Source: Spizellomyces punctatus DAOM BR117 (Eukaryota > Chytridiomycota > Chytridiomycetes > Spizellomycetales > Spizellomycetaceae). From it: a stretch of 64,000 nucleotides of DNA. Below are positions 45,919 to 58,063 of the stretch, piece after piece. Position 1 is the stretch's first letter; each line of letters starts with the position of its first letter. The notes under the pieces are model-generated. The model ran no database searches, was not told the DNA's origin, and saw only the letters and a program-made list of their open reading frames with translations. The DNA lies in NCBI RefSeq assembly GCF_000182565.1, contig NW_015971538.1, positions 1,918,983 to 1,982,982 of the forward strand, given 5' to 3'. Both the position numbers and the translations under genes were made by a program.

Positions 45919-46119
45919 CTGGATGAATTATCGTGAGCAAAGCTTGACACAGCAGAGCAAGCAGGTTCAGGTAAGCAGCTGACCGCGACTAAGCCACTTC
46001 CTCGGTACTTGCCACGTCGGTTGTTTGAGCCAGTTTTGGAGTGTCATTGATGGTGTTTTGCCCCTTGTCAAACCCTTGAAGGCCGCCAGCCCTTTTCTGA
46101 GAACAAGTCCCAGGTCGAG

Positions 46120-48477
46120 ATGAGGTTCGCCATTTTTGGCTGCCTGAGCACAGCTCTTACGATCGCCGTTGTTGCAAACGCCTGGGCGCAACGAGGACAA
46201 TTCTTCACAGCATGTATTCATCTGACTCGCTCTAGCGCGAGTCTCATGGTATGTTATCAGCAGGGAAGATATGCCAAACTATTGCTAGAATCCTTTTCTC
46301 TCTAGATTCTGCTCAATATGGGCTTATACATCACCATACTCTTGGGACGGGCCTTGCAAAGACTATTTTTTGGTCAACTGCGGGCATTAGAAGTGGAGGT
46401 AGCGTCTCTGGACCGTTTGAGTATCCCGATGACACATTTGCCGACATCCTGGCCATTTCTAGCATTTGTACGAACGATCGTGGTTTGCTGTAACAGAAAC
46501 GTGTCTGGCCATGACCATTTTTCGCGATGAATTCGATATTCGATTCATAATCCTATTTGGCCTCCTGCTTCTTGTGAAAATATTTCATTGGATTGTACAG
46601 GATCGAGTCGAGTTTGTATGTTTTGAAAGGTCAAGCTCGTCACGATGCAACTGCTGACCTTCACTATGGGTGGCAGATGGAGCAAGCGCCGAATCCGTCC
46701 GTTGGCTGGCACGTTCGAATGCAAACAATTACTGCCATACTTGCTGCAATCGATTTGGCGATGATCGTGTATGCTGTACAATATACGAGGACCAGAGGGC
46801 CAAGTATGATGATTATTTTTGGATTTGAAGTAAGTTGAAATCCACAGGGCCTTGTGAACGGCCTGTCCAAGTGCATACGGAGCTGACATCCTTCTGGTGT
46901 TCTAGTATACGATTCTCCTGTCGCTAGTTTTGTCAACGTTTGTAAAGTATTTACTGCATTCTTATGACCTGCGAAGAGATCGACCTTGGGAAGAAAAATC
47001 TATGTACATCTTTTATGTGGATCTTATGCATGGTGCGCTCGAACTCGGTGTTTTTCGCAAATTTCACGTAATTGATATCAGTATGTTCCTCAAGATTTCG
47101 AGAAACTTGTCACCTACTTCTGCTTTTTCGGCATCGTCGTATATTACTATAGCCTGCCACTCCACATTGTCCGAGATCTCTATATGACCCTCCGAAGTTT
47201 CATCCATCGATGTCGAGATCTCATTCAATACCGACGAGCAACTGCAAACATGAATGAACGATATCCAGATGCGACTCCGGAAGAGCTATCAGCAACGGAT
47301 AGAGTTTGTATTATATGCAGAGAGGAAATGGATATCGCTGGGAATAATGTCGTACCGGCGGCCCCTGTAAATAATGGGCAACCTCGTGCTGGGGCCGGGG
47401 GGAGGGTTCCCGCTGCCGGCGGTCCCAGACCGATAGCACACCCGGACACTCCCAAGAAGCTTTATTGCGGACATATCTTCCACTTTCATTGTTTGCGGAG
47501 CTGGCTAGAGAGACAGCAAAGTTGCCCTACATGGTATGTGTCCTGTCCGCTTTGATGACCGTTAGAGTGACATCACGATTCTCACTCTTCGAACAACATA
47601 ATCCTTTCAACAGCCGACGATCTGTCCTTGAGCAACGTAAGTTTTATTGCGGTTCGGGCAGCAGAGAACGTCATCAATACCGCGTTGCTCACCCTGTTCC
47701 TATTCAGCGTCAGCAGCGGCAGCTCAACAGGCAGCTGGACGTCCGCCAGCGGGTGGTGCACCGGGTAATGCTGTCAATGATTTCCAAGCATTCTGGCAGC
47801 AACATCAGCAACTTTTTGCGGGTGGGGTATTGCATGCGGCCCCAGGGGTGAATACACCGGGCCCGTCAGTACAGCCCCAGGCGAATGGAGGAGCAACAGC
47901 AGCTAATCCAATTCGCACATTAATGGGAGAACCAGTGAGTAATCGTTCAAGTATTGCTAATGGATGGATTGCTAATGTCTTCCTGCAGCAAAATCTCCCA
48001 ACATCGAGTATACCGGACGGCATGATGTTCCCTATCACTCTCACACCACTTATACCATTGACAGGTGCTCATAGTGGCCAACCTCAAAGTACGTTGTCAA
48101 GTGTCGACCAAACCTTTGGACCGTCGTTAATGTCTTCATCTACAGCTATTCCGCCAGTCTTGGACCATCTTTCCGACGAACAGCTTCAATCCATGGAGGG
48201 ACGATCACGAGAGGCAATGATGGAGCGAATCCGGGCCTTGCAGAACATACAGCATCAGCTAACTGGTGTAATAACCCAGTTGATGCAAATTTCACAGATA
48301 ATCCCACCGCCATCTGCCACCCCTGGCGCGGAATCTGGTAGTGGAATTGGTACATCTAGATCTGGTGATAGTGATGGAGCCGGCGTCAATGCGGGTGCCG
48401 GGTCGTCATCATCTTCGTCGGCGGCAAGAGACGAAACGGTTGATAAGAAAGGAAAGGGTGTCGCACAAGAAAGTTAA
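46120..48477 (+). CDS. HRD1: HRD1/synoviolin-type ERAD E3 ubiquitin ligase
   Basis: Nine exons (46120-46248, 46306-46398, 46463-46615, 46677-46829, 46906-47032, 47095-47533, 47614-47636, 47708-47934, 47989-48477) give 610 residues. The N-terminal 220 residues hold about six membrane helices with HRD1 signatures: LFFGQLRALEVEHLYERSW, AVTETCLAMTIFRDE, FYVDL. A RING-H2 follows (CIICREEMD ... CGHIFHFHC ... CPTC). Between its first CxxC and CGH sits an extra Gly/Pro/Ala-rich loop of about 35 residues, longer than in animal and yeast HRD1. The C-terminal half is Gln/Ser/Pro-rich and disordered. It retrotranslocates and ubiquitinates misfolded ER proteins. Exon 7 is only 23 bases. Confidence 0.94.
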
Positions 48478-48665
48478 CCGATCGCCATCCCCTCACTCCA
48501 GCAGAAGCAAAAATCTATTGCGATGAAGGAAAGTGCGTTCACAAGGGCCAAATGGCGTGAATGTGAATATGCCAAGATAGCACGTCTATTATCAAAATGT
48601 GACTGTACATCTCTGACCGTGCCTTTTGCAATGTAAACTGTATCAATAGGAACAGCCCTTCGACA

Positions 48666-49253
48666 TCATCGGCCGTATCCGATCCAAACTTTGATACCTG
48701 TAACACCCTTCTTGTGAACATAAAGCGATCTTGCAAAATCCACATAGGCTCCACCAACATTCCCAGTTCCCAACTTTCCATACGCAAATCTCTGCGTGGA
48801 GGACCGTGTCCCTCTACGGCCTGTCACTTCAATCCTAAAACCCGTTATTTTTCCAATAGGAGATTGAGCATCGAGAGTTGGTGACGGGAGGTGAATGTGG
48901 CGGGTAATAATGTTGGGCAGGGGGATATCGGTACGGAATGTTTGCTGTTGCTCCTGTGGTGTCTGGTTTCCTGTCACCGAAGTAGATTTTGGTGGCAAGC
49001 CCGAGGCTGCATATTCCGCTGATTTGTTAGCGAGAGGAATGTGGTGCAACTGGGTCGAAGAAGGATCTTGGAAAGGGCTCTTGACGTATCTGTGGTAATT
49101 GTAAAGTTTCGGTGCTCGCCCCTGAGATCCACAGAGTGTTTAACCTTTGGTTGAGAGCATTTGGAGTAAAGACCTTTCACATACCTTTGGAGCGTGTGCA
49201 CTCACTTTTGCAAACTCTTGCATGACGTCCTTGTACACTCGTGTTGTTGTCAT
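48666..49253 (-). CDS. Mitochondrial small-subunit ribosomal protein uS3m, nuclear gene
   Basis: Two exons (49253-49185 and 49121-48666) give 174 residues. The C-terminal half reads KITGFRIEVTGRRGTRSS ... YGKLGTG ... GVTGIKVWIGYG, the uS3 C-terminal domain pattern (G-R-x-E-V-x-G-R-x-G, ending G-x-K-V-W-I) as in fungal mitochondrial Rps3/Var1. The length is short because the N-terminal KH region is reduced. The gene lies in intron-containing nuclear DNA. The frame stays open upstream of the ATG with a basic Ser/Arg/Phe-rich stretch (LCRLPKFRRFQSFSSTS) that would make a good presequence, so the true start may be further 5' or use another exon. It is divergent from OST48, 170 bp apart. Confidence 0.65.
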
Positions 49254-49423
49254 TGCGAAAGTTGAGGTGGACGAAAAGGATTGGAATCGTCTGAACTTTG
49301 GAAGACGGCAAAGCACAACAACCAAAAATTCCCAATAAAACTGTGCCGCAGGAACAGGTCCCAGTGGTTACTATCCCGCGCCCCCGCGTCCAAGATCACC
49401 ATTCATCGGCCAGCAGAATAAAG
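49254..49423. promoter_or_regulatory. Short divergent promoter uS3m / OST48
   Basis: 170 bp between the two AT-G starts. It includes coding-like sequence for a possible uS3m presequence on the minus strand, so the true gap may be even shorter. Confidence 0.4.
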
Positions 49424-51063
49424 ATGCGGGCACTCTTCTGCTACCTTACAGCACTGGTAGCACTAGTAGCTGGATCAGGAGCATGGGGAAAGCCAGTGGG
49501 AGGTGCGCGAACCTTGGTAGTCTTGGAAAAACTTGAGGACAAGACTGAGTATGGGACTTTTTTGAAGAGCTTGGAGGGTGAGGGAGTTGATGTTGTCCAA
49601 TCAAGCCAACAGAGGCACTAACTGCAAAGCCGATCTCTTTACAGAGAGGGGTCACAACTTGAGCTTCAAGACTGCGTCTGAAGATGATTTCGGGCTGGTA
49701 GCGTACGAGGAGAGGAAATTTGATCACTTCCTTGTTCTTGCACCTGCTATTGCAAGTAAGTCAAGCTCTTCCCAAAACTGCATTCTAATATCCTGGTGAG
49801 CTCATAATGTCATACAGCGTTTGGAGGCCAGCAGGGAGTTGGAAACGTGCTTGATTTTATCGACAAAGGGGGAAACGTCCTTGTTGCAACGTCTTCAGAC
49901 ATATCGGATGCCATCCGAGACTTGACATACGAGTTCTCCGCCGATTTTGATGAAGCGGGATCAGCGGTCATTGACCACTTTCATGCCGTCAATGACGATC
50001 ACACACTCATCGCAGCGTCAGATTTCATCGGGAACGACGTTGCAGTGCCACCTGCTGTAAAGCAGGGACCACCAGTCTTGTTCCGAGGCGTTGCGCATCG
50101 ACTGACGGGAAAGAATCCTCTTGCGGAACCTCTCTTGATCGGTGCACCTACCGCTTATTCGTACGAAGCAAATGATCAAAATCCAGTCGAAGTAAACTTG
50201 ATTGTTGGAAAGGAAGTTGTACTCGTGTCATCGTTGCAGGCCAGAAATAACGCTAGGGTCGTGTTTGCGGGAAGTGTAGATATGTTTTCTGACAAGTAGG
50301 TCACCATGAAAAGGCAGTTGGTCAACATATGTGCTGACGCAACCTATTTTACAGACTGATTGATGCTCCAGTGAAATCCGGCGACAAACAGTATGTCTTT
50401 TTTCGCTAAAAGCACGGTTGTAAGGAATGCGCTAAAATGATTTGATGTCCTAAGGCATCAGAAATCTGGCAATCTGCCGTTTATTACTGCGTTGAGCAAA
50501 TGGGTTTTCCAGGAAAGTGGTGTTCTGAACGTCAACAGTAAGAAGCACCATCGTGAAAACGAAACCGCCCAACATGGCATCTACCGCATCAAGGATGACA
50601 TGGTATGTCACTCTTCACGTTCTCGATATATGACGAATTCGCTCATATTGGCTTGCCCTTGGTCCAGGTTTTCGAAATTAGTATTTCCGAATGGCGGGAC
50701 GATAAATGGCATCCGTTTACTCCTACGGACATGCAATTTGAAGCTGTAATGCTGGATCCCTACATTCGGACAAACTTGGTCCCACAACAATCGGGAACAC
50801 TTACAGCGCATTTCAAGCTCCCCGATCACTATGGCGTTTTTACTTTCAAAGTGGACTATAAGCGTCATGGGTACTCGTTCATTCACGAGGCGGAGACGGT
50901 GCAGATCCGGCCTTTTAGACATGATCAGTATCCGCGATTTTTGAGTCCGGCGTGGCCGTATTACGTGAATGTATTTAGTTTGATGGTGGCGTTTGTTCTA
51001 TTCTCTGGGGTCTTCTTGTGGAATAGGGATGTTGGGAGTAAGGTGAAAGTAAAGACAACCTAA
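49424..51063 (+). CDS. WBP1: Oligosaccharyltransferase 48-kDa subunit (OST48/WBP1)
   Basis: Six exons (49424-49577, 49645-49755, 49818-50295, 50355-50390, 50455-50602, 50668-51063) give 440 residues. A signal peptide (MRALFCYLTALVALVAGSGAWG) is followed by TLVVLEKLEDKTEYGTF, RGHNLSFKTASED, YDHF-like FDHFLVLAP, FIDKGGNVLV and a long lumenal region. A single C-terminal helix (WPYYVNVFSLMVAFVLFSGV) ends with a short basic cytosolic tail, the usual type I topology with a KxKxx-like ER signal (KVKVKTT). The subunit is needed for N-glycosylation of proteins in the ER. Length is normal for the family. Confidence 0.95.
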
Positions 51064-51148
51064 GGCATGCGTGATGGCGGGTTGCTGTGGGAATTATCCG
51101 TTGTGAATAGATGTTTGTCGCCTTTGGATACAGCAATTACTTTTCTTA

Positions 51149-52755
51149 TCATTTTTTTGGGGAAACAGTAAATCCAAACTTTTCCAAGCTATTGCTGGCC
51201 CGTTTACTACCCTTCTCCTGATCCTGTGTTGTCTTCCCCTGATCAAACCCCATGCATTGGAGTAACTCGTCAAATTCCATCTCCCCGACGCTTCCCCCTG
51301 TCGCCTGCGCATGCCCTCTAGCAAATTCATCGCCCATTCTCTTTCTCAGCCCAGATTTAAGAGAAGAAAATTCTTCAAGGGTGGAGATGAGATCTATATG
51401 CTTGGCGCTAGAGGATCTGGATGCAATGCGGCATGCGAAATTTACGCGACCCGGAATGTAGCCTGCATTTGCGACCATGACGAATAGAAGTTTTGATGAT
51501 TTGAGGCTATTTGACTAAATAAAAAGCGTTTGTGAGAGGTATATGGAAAGGCAGAAGCACTTGGCCCGTACCCATCTGGAAGCGATCACTGGATGAACTT
51601 GAGCAGCTGAAGTGATACGGATAAGAGCAATTTTCCCTGTTTGTAAAGCGCAAATTGAGGTTAGCGAAGCACTCAGTTAATATGAACAGGAGTCCGTATA
51701 TACCGTCTGGTGAGAATTTTGGTGGAATTCGGGCGCATCTTTGAATCTCAGCATTGATTTCAGCCCGACATGCGGTCAGCGTCTCCAGTTCGGAACTCTG
51801 CCCAGACGTAATATCCGATGGAACTTGAGCCTTTATCAGTGCATTCCAAGATGGTCTAGGGTCACTTGATGACGTCCGTCGTGCTAGAATGAGAGAACTT
51901 AGGGGGACTCGATGACGATAATAAGACTCTCAGTTCCCACGCACGAGCATTGAGGAGAGCAACCAGCTCCCCTATTGTTTTCGATGTCAATTGGCTCCGT
52001 ACGACTGAGGGTAGATCTGGAAAAGGTGGAACCCATTTATGTGACCGGCCGAGATCTCCTGCCGTGCCCAAGACTGCCAGCCAGGCGAGTGTGCTTTGAA
52101 CCGAAGGATGAAGAGGTTCACAACAAATGTACGCAAGAAGACTAGCAGTTGCAACCGGCTCATGCCCGTAAGCGCTCAGAATCTAATATTTATGAATCAT
52201 GACGCCTTGGAATTCAACAGACATTTATTCGTTGCCTTTTTTACCTGTGCATGTTCAGGAAACTCCACACTTTGATGGTGGTCTATTATAAGCGTATTCG
52301 TGTCCTTGTCGACAATCGGCCCAGCCTTTCGACTTCCCTGATCAACCACTACAATAGCCCTAGCATGAACGGATTGCATGTTTTCCCGCTCATCATCTCT
52401 GTGAATGTTGGAGCCTTTGCCAACGAAATGAACTTTGATATCAGACTCTGGTACGCCCAAGAGCAAGAGTGTACGGTATATGATGGCCCCTCCGCAAAGC
52501 CCGTCGACATCTTTATCTGGAACGATGAGAATGGGTTTGGATTGTGGATCTGGTTGGGTGAGGGACTGGAGAAAGGTGCGTGCACTGCGTAGAGATGCAG
52601 GATCCGCTGGCCAATTTCGGTTATGAGGAGTGCGTACATCCTCATCTATAGTTTCACTTATGTTAGAAGTACAATGCGGTGAAGAATTGGGGTACTCATG
52701 CAAGAGTTATACCAGATTCGTGTAAGGCTGTATTACGTTTTCGTTTACCTCCCAT
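51149..52755 (-). CDS. DHH/DHHA1 phosphoesterase (RecJ/exopolyphosphatase-like)
   Basis: Six exons (52755-52713, 52645-52245, 52182-51945, 51883-51704, 51636-51572, 51514-51149) give 430 residues. The first exon is short (MGGKRKRNTALHES) and basic, like a nuclear signal; it is required to give an ATG, because the downstream frame has none. The DHH core shows ILIVPDKDVDGLCGGAI (motif I Asp), VVVDQGSR and LIIDHHQS (the name-giving DHH). ASLLAYICCE and GTAGDLG follow. The DHHA1 end has AGYIPGRVNFACR and FARGHAQATGGSV. Enzymes of this group hydrolyse phosphodiesters: single-stranded DNA, nanoRNA or cyclic dinucleotides. Which one applies here is unknown. I regard this architecture as uncommon in well-studied fungi. 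Confidence 0.85.
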
Positions 52756-53358
52756 TTTAAGTGAGTGCAACGTGTTAAGAAATTAATTGGCAGGATATGA
52801 CGGTTATCCAGAACACAGGGGAGTAAACTCAATATTATGTTTGTAAATGGGACTGCTCTTTTATGGGTTTATGGTGAGGTTCAAAGTCAATGCGGATGAA
52901 CAAGTCGATCGGGAGCGATCGCTGACGTGATTGTAAATACACGTGACCCAAGCGAAAGATAATGCTTTTGAAGTAAACTGTTCAGCAACAAGCCTACATG
53001 TGGTATGAGCAACAATAACGATGAGGAATTGGTGCACAGAGACTCATAGCCTCCATCTGCGTAGAGTTGTAATTGTCTCGCATATGGGAGCTGTATATGA
53101 TATCCTGCATACCTCATGCCTGATTCAGATGAGATATGGCAGAATATGAGGACTAAAAGCAGCGTGTAAAAAGTCTGTAACGGCACATATGGCGACAGGT
53201 GAACTTTTTGAGCTTGGGTAACTGAGTTGAGCCCAACGCCAAACCAACACTCTGCTCAAATACTCCAATGCCCGTCCTCAATCCATTGGTCACGTGGGAG
53301 TCAGGGCAATTGATCGTCGAGCTCTCAGCAGGTCCCTCACGATCAGAGTAATTCTGCA
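52756..53358. promoter_or_regulatory. Divergent gap DHH / THOC5
   Basis: About 600 bp between two start codons. Open frames here, such as 52887-53186 on the minus strand, begin with non-ATG codons and have no domain. No RNA gene is seen. Confidence 0.45.
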
Positions 53359-55443
53359 ATGGCTGCTCCAAAACGCAAGCGGGATGATGACGCTTCCAGA
53401 AGGGAGGATCGTCTTCCTCATATTCAGGCCATAACGAGCGTCTGCAAGCAAATCCGCGAAGAGGTCGGACAAGATGCCAAACGCCGTCGGACTCCCACAA
53501 CGGTGGACAAGGTCTGTGGAGCATGTCCCTCGTGTCCATCCATATCTTGCCTTCGAATAACGATTTTATTGTTGACAGCCTATCACGGAGCATCCTTCTC
53601 TATCTATACGAACGTCTGTGCAGTTCATGGAGTTGCTTCAGCTCCAAAGGGCTGCTTACAGTCACACAATAGCAAGGAAGCAAGCAACACAGGAAGCAAA
53701 ACATAGCATGGACCGGGTGCATTTGGATTTACAGAATATCAACTACGAAATACGTCACTTGGAAAAAGAGATTGCAGAGTGCGAAGAGCTTGAGTGAGTA
53801 TCCACAATTTCACGAGGTTGATTGGCTGGGGGAAGCGCTGACTCAAAACCTCCTTCAGGACCGAATATCAAAAGATCAAGCTTATTCCTGAACCTGAGTA
53901 TTACGCAATTGCCATGGAGAAAGGAGTAAATGTTGAAGACCCACATGAGTTAATGCTAAGTCGGCTCAATCACGAATTGGACGAGCGTACGAGACTGGTA
54001 CAAGAGGAGAAGGAATTGGCCAAGGAGTTGGAGGAGGTACTGGAGGAAAACCAAAAGGAATTGATAGATTTGGAGAAATTGGACAAGGAGCTGAGCGACA
54101 GTTTGAAGGTGCCAGGACACTGTTTGCGAGAAATGATTTGGGTAGGAGCAGGTGCTAATGCTAGGGTGCCAATTCTCAGGCTACTCTTCCTCTGCAAACT
54201 CGCTTGGGCATCACGAACAGTGAGAGACGAGAGGCAGCCGAGTTGGCAAAATTGCTTCCAACTGCCCTCTATGTGCTATATAAACACGCCGTAGGCTATT
54301 CGGAGACTTTCGGTATGTTAACTTAACTCATGAGCGCAGAATTTCGCAACTGCGAACGACTCATCTGCCATTTCTTAGAAAATAATCTTACTGTTGAGAT
54401 CTCCGGAGACACAGAACTGGCTGCGGTCCTCATAGGGGAACCCGCTGAGTCTGATCGGTCTCTGCAGCCGGAATCAGCTCATCAACGGTCACCGTCAGAA
54501 GAAGAAATGGAAGGGGAACAGGAGCCAAGTGGTGAACAGAAGGAGAGTGTAGGCCACCTCGACCGTTCAAAAACGTACTATAGGCGACATCCGTTGAGCG
54601 TATGTCTGACTGTCACTGAAACAGGTATGTGAAGCTCACCTGGTCTATCGCCGCGAGTGAAGCCTCATCTGGTTTCTTTCCTCAGACACTGCCGGGGCAC
54701 CGCAGATTGTAAAGCTTTCCTTTTCCTACCTTACCACCCTCAAGATTGTCGTCGTTTCTTCGGAATTCGTTCAACCCGTTGACTATATCCCGGCGGGGCT
54801 CATATGTACCAACCTGTTTCCCGGTGACGTAGGCAATGAATCACCCAATCCCGCCAATGCCTTTTTGGGGAGCGAGTAAGTAGTCTTGTGAACCACATGC
54901 GTTGTTTCAAGTGTGCTAATCGACCCCGTCTATCAATGCCAGCTCAAGCCCATTCCGCTTTGATACAACCGCCGCAAATGGCAACGCCTACACATGGGCC
55001 CAGTCCATCTGTGGCATAGAGTTTCCGTCGCATTTAGGAAACTATAGGCTGTATCTGACCAAATTGCCAAGTCTGCTACGCAATCGCGTAAGGTCTTTGA
55101 AAGGACTGGCCAAGCAGGTGGCCGATGTTGCTGCAGCAAAGAAGGGGACAGTATCAGGGTGGAAGCTGATCGAGGTAAAGTTTTGCGCAACTGTATCATT
55201 GTTGCGCTTTCAATGATAACCAACGACGTTTGCTGAATATAGATGGATGCATATGGTTGCGTCTACGAGGTGACAATCCAGAGTGCAGGTATGAATTGAC
55301 TTGTGGATCGGGCTGGGAGCTCATTTCTGATTGCATCCTGATATCTATCAGATCTCCTCAGCAAGGCGGAGTTTACACTGCCCCCTGCTACCAATGAAGC
55401 GGACATTGGGCTGACGATCAAGCAAGAAGGAAAGCCCGAATAG
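53359..55443 (+). CDS. THOC5: THO complex subunit 5 (THOC5)
   Basis: Nine exons (53359-53511, 53579-53793, 53859-54108, 54180-54312, 54340-54624, 54686-54875, 54943-55174, 55243-55288, 55352-55443) give 531 residues. A basic nuclear signal (KRKRDDD, KRRRTP) precedes an extended coiled coil. Family patterns follow: LDLQNINYEIRHLEKEIAEC, DPHELMLSRLNHELDER, ATLPLQTRL, LLPTALYVLYKHAVGY, then a C-terminal segment with HPLSVCLTV. These line up with animal THOC5 along the whole length. THO couples transcription to mRNA export. Presence of THOC5 rather than only the yeast-type subunits fits a non-Dikarya lineage. Confidence 0.9.
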
Positions 55444-55549
55444 ATCTAATACCGTTATTTTCCTTGGTAATTGGGCTTTCAGATTTCTCTTTCAAAAAAA
55501 ATTATTCAAGAAGCTTCATTTATGATGGACATGAAATGTATTTGCAAAT

Positions 55550-56118
<569 letters not shown>

Positions 56119-56374
56119 TCACACTGAATGCTCTTTCACGCCCGTGACGAACGACAAGCACACCTGGCGTCTCTTGTTCTTTCAGTACAGATTAGCTTAT
56201 TTGCAAGGAAAAAGCGTCATCACCTGTCGCCTGAAAGTGCGCAGGAAGAGCAACCGATCGCCTTACGTCGAGGAACTCCCATATAATAGCAAGCGGGAGA
56301 GAAAAAAAATACTATCACGTGATATCAAAATTGGAATGTGGGTGAAGTGTATTTAGGTCAGATCCGATATTTCA

Positions 56375-57107
56375 ATGATCGTCATGCCGCCGTCAAGTTC
56401 AAACGCATTTGAGGTTCTGCAAGAAGAGCAAAGCTCAATAGAGGATACAGAGCAGGGTGATGAGGATGCAAAGATAGTAAGAGCCCGGGGTGACAACATA
56501 AGGGCAGCAACTGAGTTGCCAACGTCGGACGATGGCGTCAAGGTGACAAAGAAAAAAAAGAAAAAAAAGAAGCAATCAAAGGACAACGCTGATGACGAAG
56601 AGCAAGTCGCAGAACTTGTTGAAAGAATTGAAAGGTGCTGTTTGTATCTGGTATGCGCTGTTGTCACTGTATAAACATTGTACCTTGTCTTTTGCAGTGC
56701 GATCCCCGCTGCACCAACAAATCAGTGCGCCCTGCCAAAGTGCCAGGCAAAGACAGGTGTACTTGGAGTAGTTTGCGACTTTTGCAAGCGCAAGTTTTGC
56801 ATGGGTAAGAAGATAAAGGAACCATCAAAGGGATTTGCTATCCTATATCTAATGGCCATTACGCACGTCAGCACATCGGCATCCAGAGAGCCATTCGTCT
56901 CGTTGTGCAGAACTCAAACAGAATGCAGAGCGTGTTACTCATCGGCGAGATGCATCACTCATCATTGAAGCCAACAAGCGCGATCCTGGTGTTGCGAACA
57001 GGGTGGGTGGCATCCAAAAGGAACGTCAGGATGCAAAAAGGAGACTGCAGGAGAGAATTGAGCGTGCAACGTTAGATAGGAAAGCAAAGGACAAAGGGAA
57101 GAAATAA
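56375..57107 (+). CDS. AN1-type zinc-finger protein with C-terminal coiled coil
   Basis: Three exons (56375-56634, 56698-56804, 56872-57107) give 200 residues. An acidic N-terminus contains a run of nine lysine-rich residues (KKKKKKKKQ). A single AN1 finger (CALPKC ... CDFCKRKFC ... HRHPESHSSRC) crosses the second junction, so the HRHP histidines come from exon 3. A Lys/Arg/Glu-rich helix ends the protein (AKDKGKK). Arrangement resembles the AN1 domain found alone in small eukaryotic proteins or at the end of IGHMBP2/SMUBP2, but no helicase is present. The role is unknown; AN1 proteins often bind ubiquitin or the proteasome. A second ATG four codons on (56384) is possible. Confidence 0.8.
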
Positions 57108-58063
57108 GGACGCTGAACGCTTTCAGAGTAGCCTTCTTTTATCCTACGAAACTGTAGATATGATATTACGTAAGCACAATGTAGTGAGCAATCTTCCATG
57201 TTCTCGGGTCCATCTCGTTTGTCTCTTTAAACACTTGCCCCACGTGAGCGACTAGTCGGCTTTCCAACCCCCTACCCGCGATCATCGTTTTGCTGAAATT
57301 CATGTTTTAATATCGGAGAGTAATAAAACCCAACGTTACCAATAAGCACCCCCGGCGCCCTTTAATTGTATGATAGTATATGGAGATATGCCCTCTCATA
57401 CATCACATCTGTACCCTCACGTGCATCCCTTTTGCATGTGCAAACGTCCCAATCCATCGGATGTGGGGTGTAGGGGGACAGAATGAAAAAGCAACAAACG
57501 GCGGGGGCGTCACGCTTCTCTCAATCCTGTTATCACTTATCTCAATAGGCAATGATAAACGCTATCTGGTTTCATTGCGGGATAGAACGGATGGAACAGC
57601 AACAAACCTCGAAAAGATAAGGATGTGATTCCAACCATATTCGAATGTACATTCCAGATAGTGCTATCTAATGGTTGGACAATCGCAGAGTCACCAGGCG
57701 GAGTTTGTCTCCCTCCATACTCGCTTCCTTGAACCTACTGCCAGCTCAACAACAAGGTTTTTCCTTGAGCTACTCTTCCAAATATGTGCGCAACACTCAA
57801 ACAAGGGAGACAAGATAGGGAAATACAACAATGGTTATCTCTTTTCTAGATGGACGATGCGGCTAGGGGAGATGGTCTCACATGGGTTGAGGAAACCCAA
57901 ACGAATTTGCCCGACAGGCTGAGGGTTATAAAAGGATGTAAAGGATCAACCTTCCTCAACTCCCACAGTTCAGCGACTCCTCTTGTTCTCAACACTCCCA
58001 AAATAAAAACAACTCGGCGCGGAATATTGCGAAACACACATTTTCCTTGGGCTTCATCTTACA
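57108..58063. promoter_or_regulatory. Ammonium transporter promoter with GATA cluster and TATA box
   Basis: Between the AN1 gene and the transporter start. From 57531 to 57840 there are ten GATA/TATC cores (starting 57531, 57538, 57554, 57563, 57581, 57616, 57657, 57665, 57814 and 57836), including GATAAGG at 57616. A TATA box (TATAAAAGG) lies at 57928, about 135 bp before the ATG. In fungi, GATA factors switch on ammonium transporters when nitrogen is short, so the cluster is a likely nitrogen-control region. No gene was found in it. Confidence 0.6.

Noticed and set aside
53153-53593. Minus-strand frame at the 5' end of THOC5
   Set aside because: No ATG-supported start or domain, and it overlaps a gene that aligns with THOC5 along its length.
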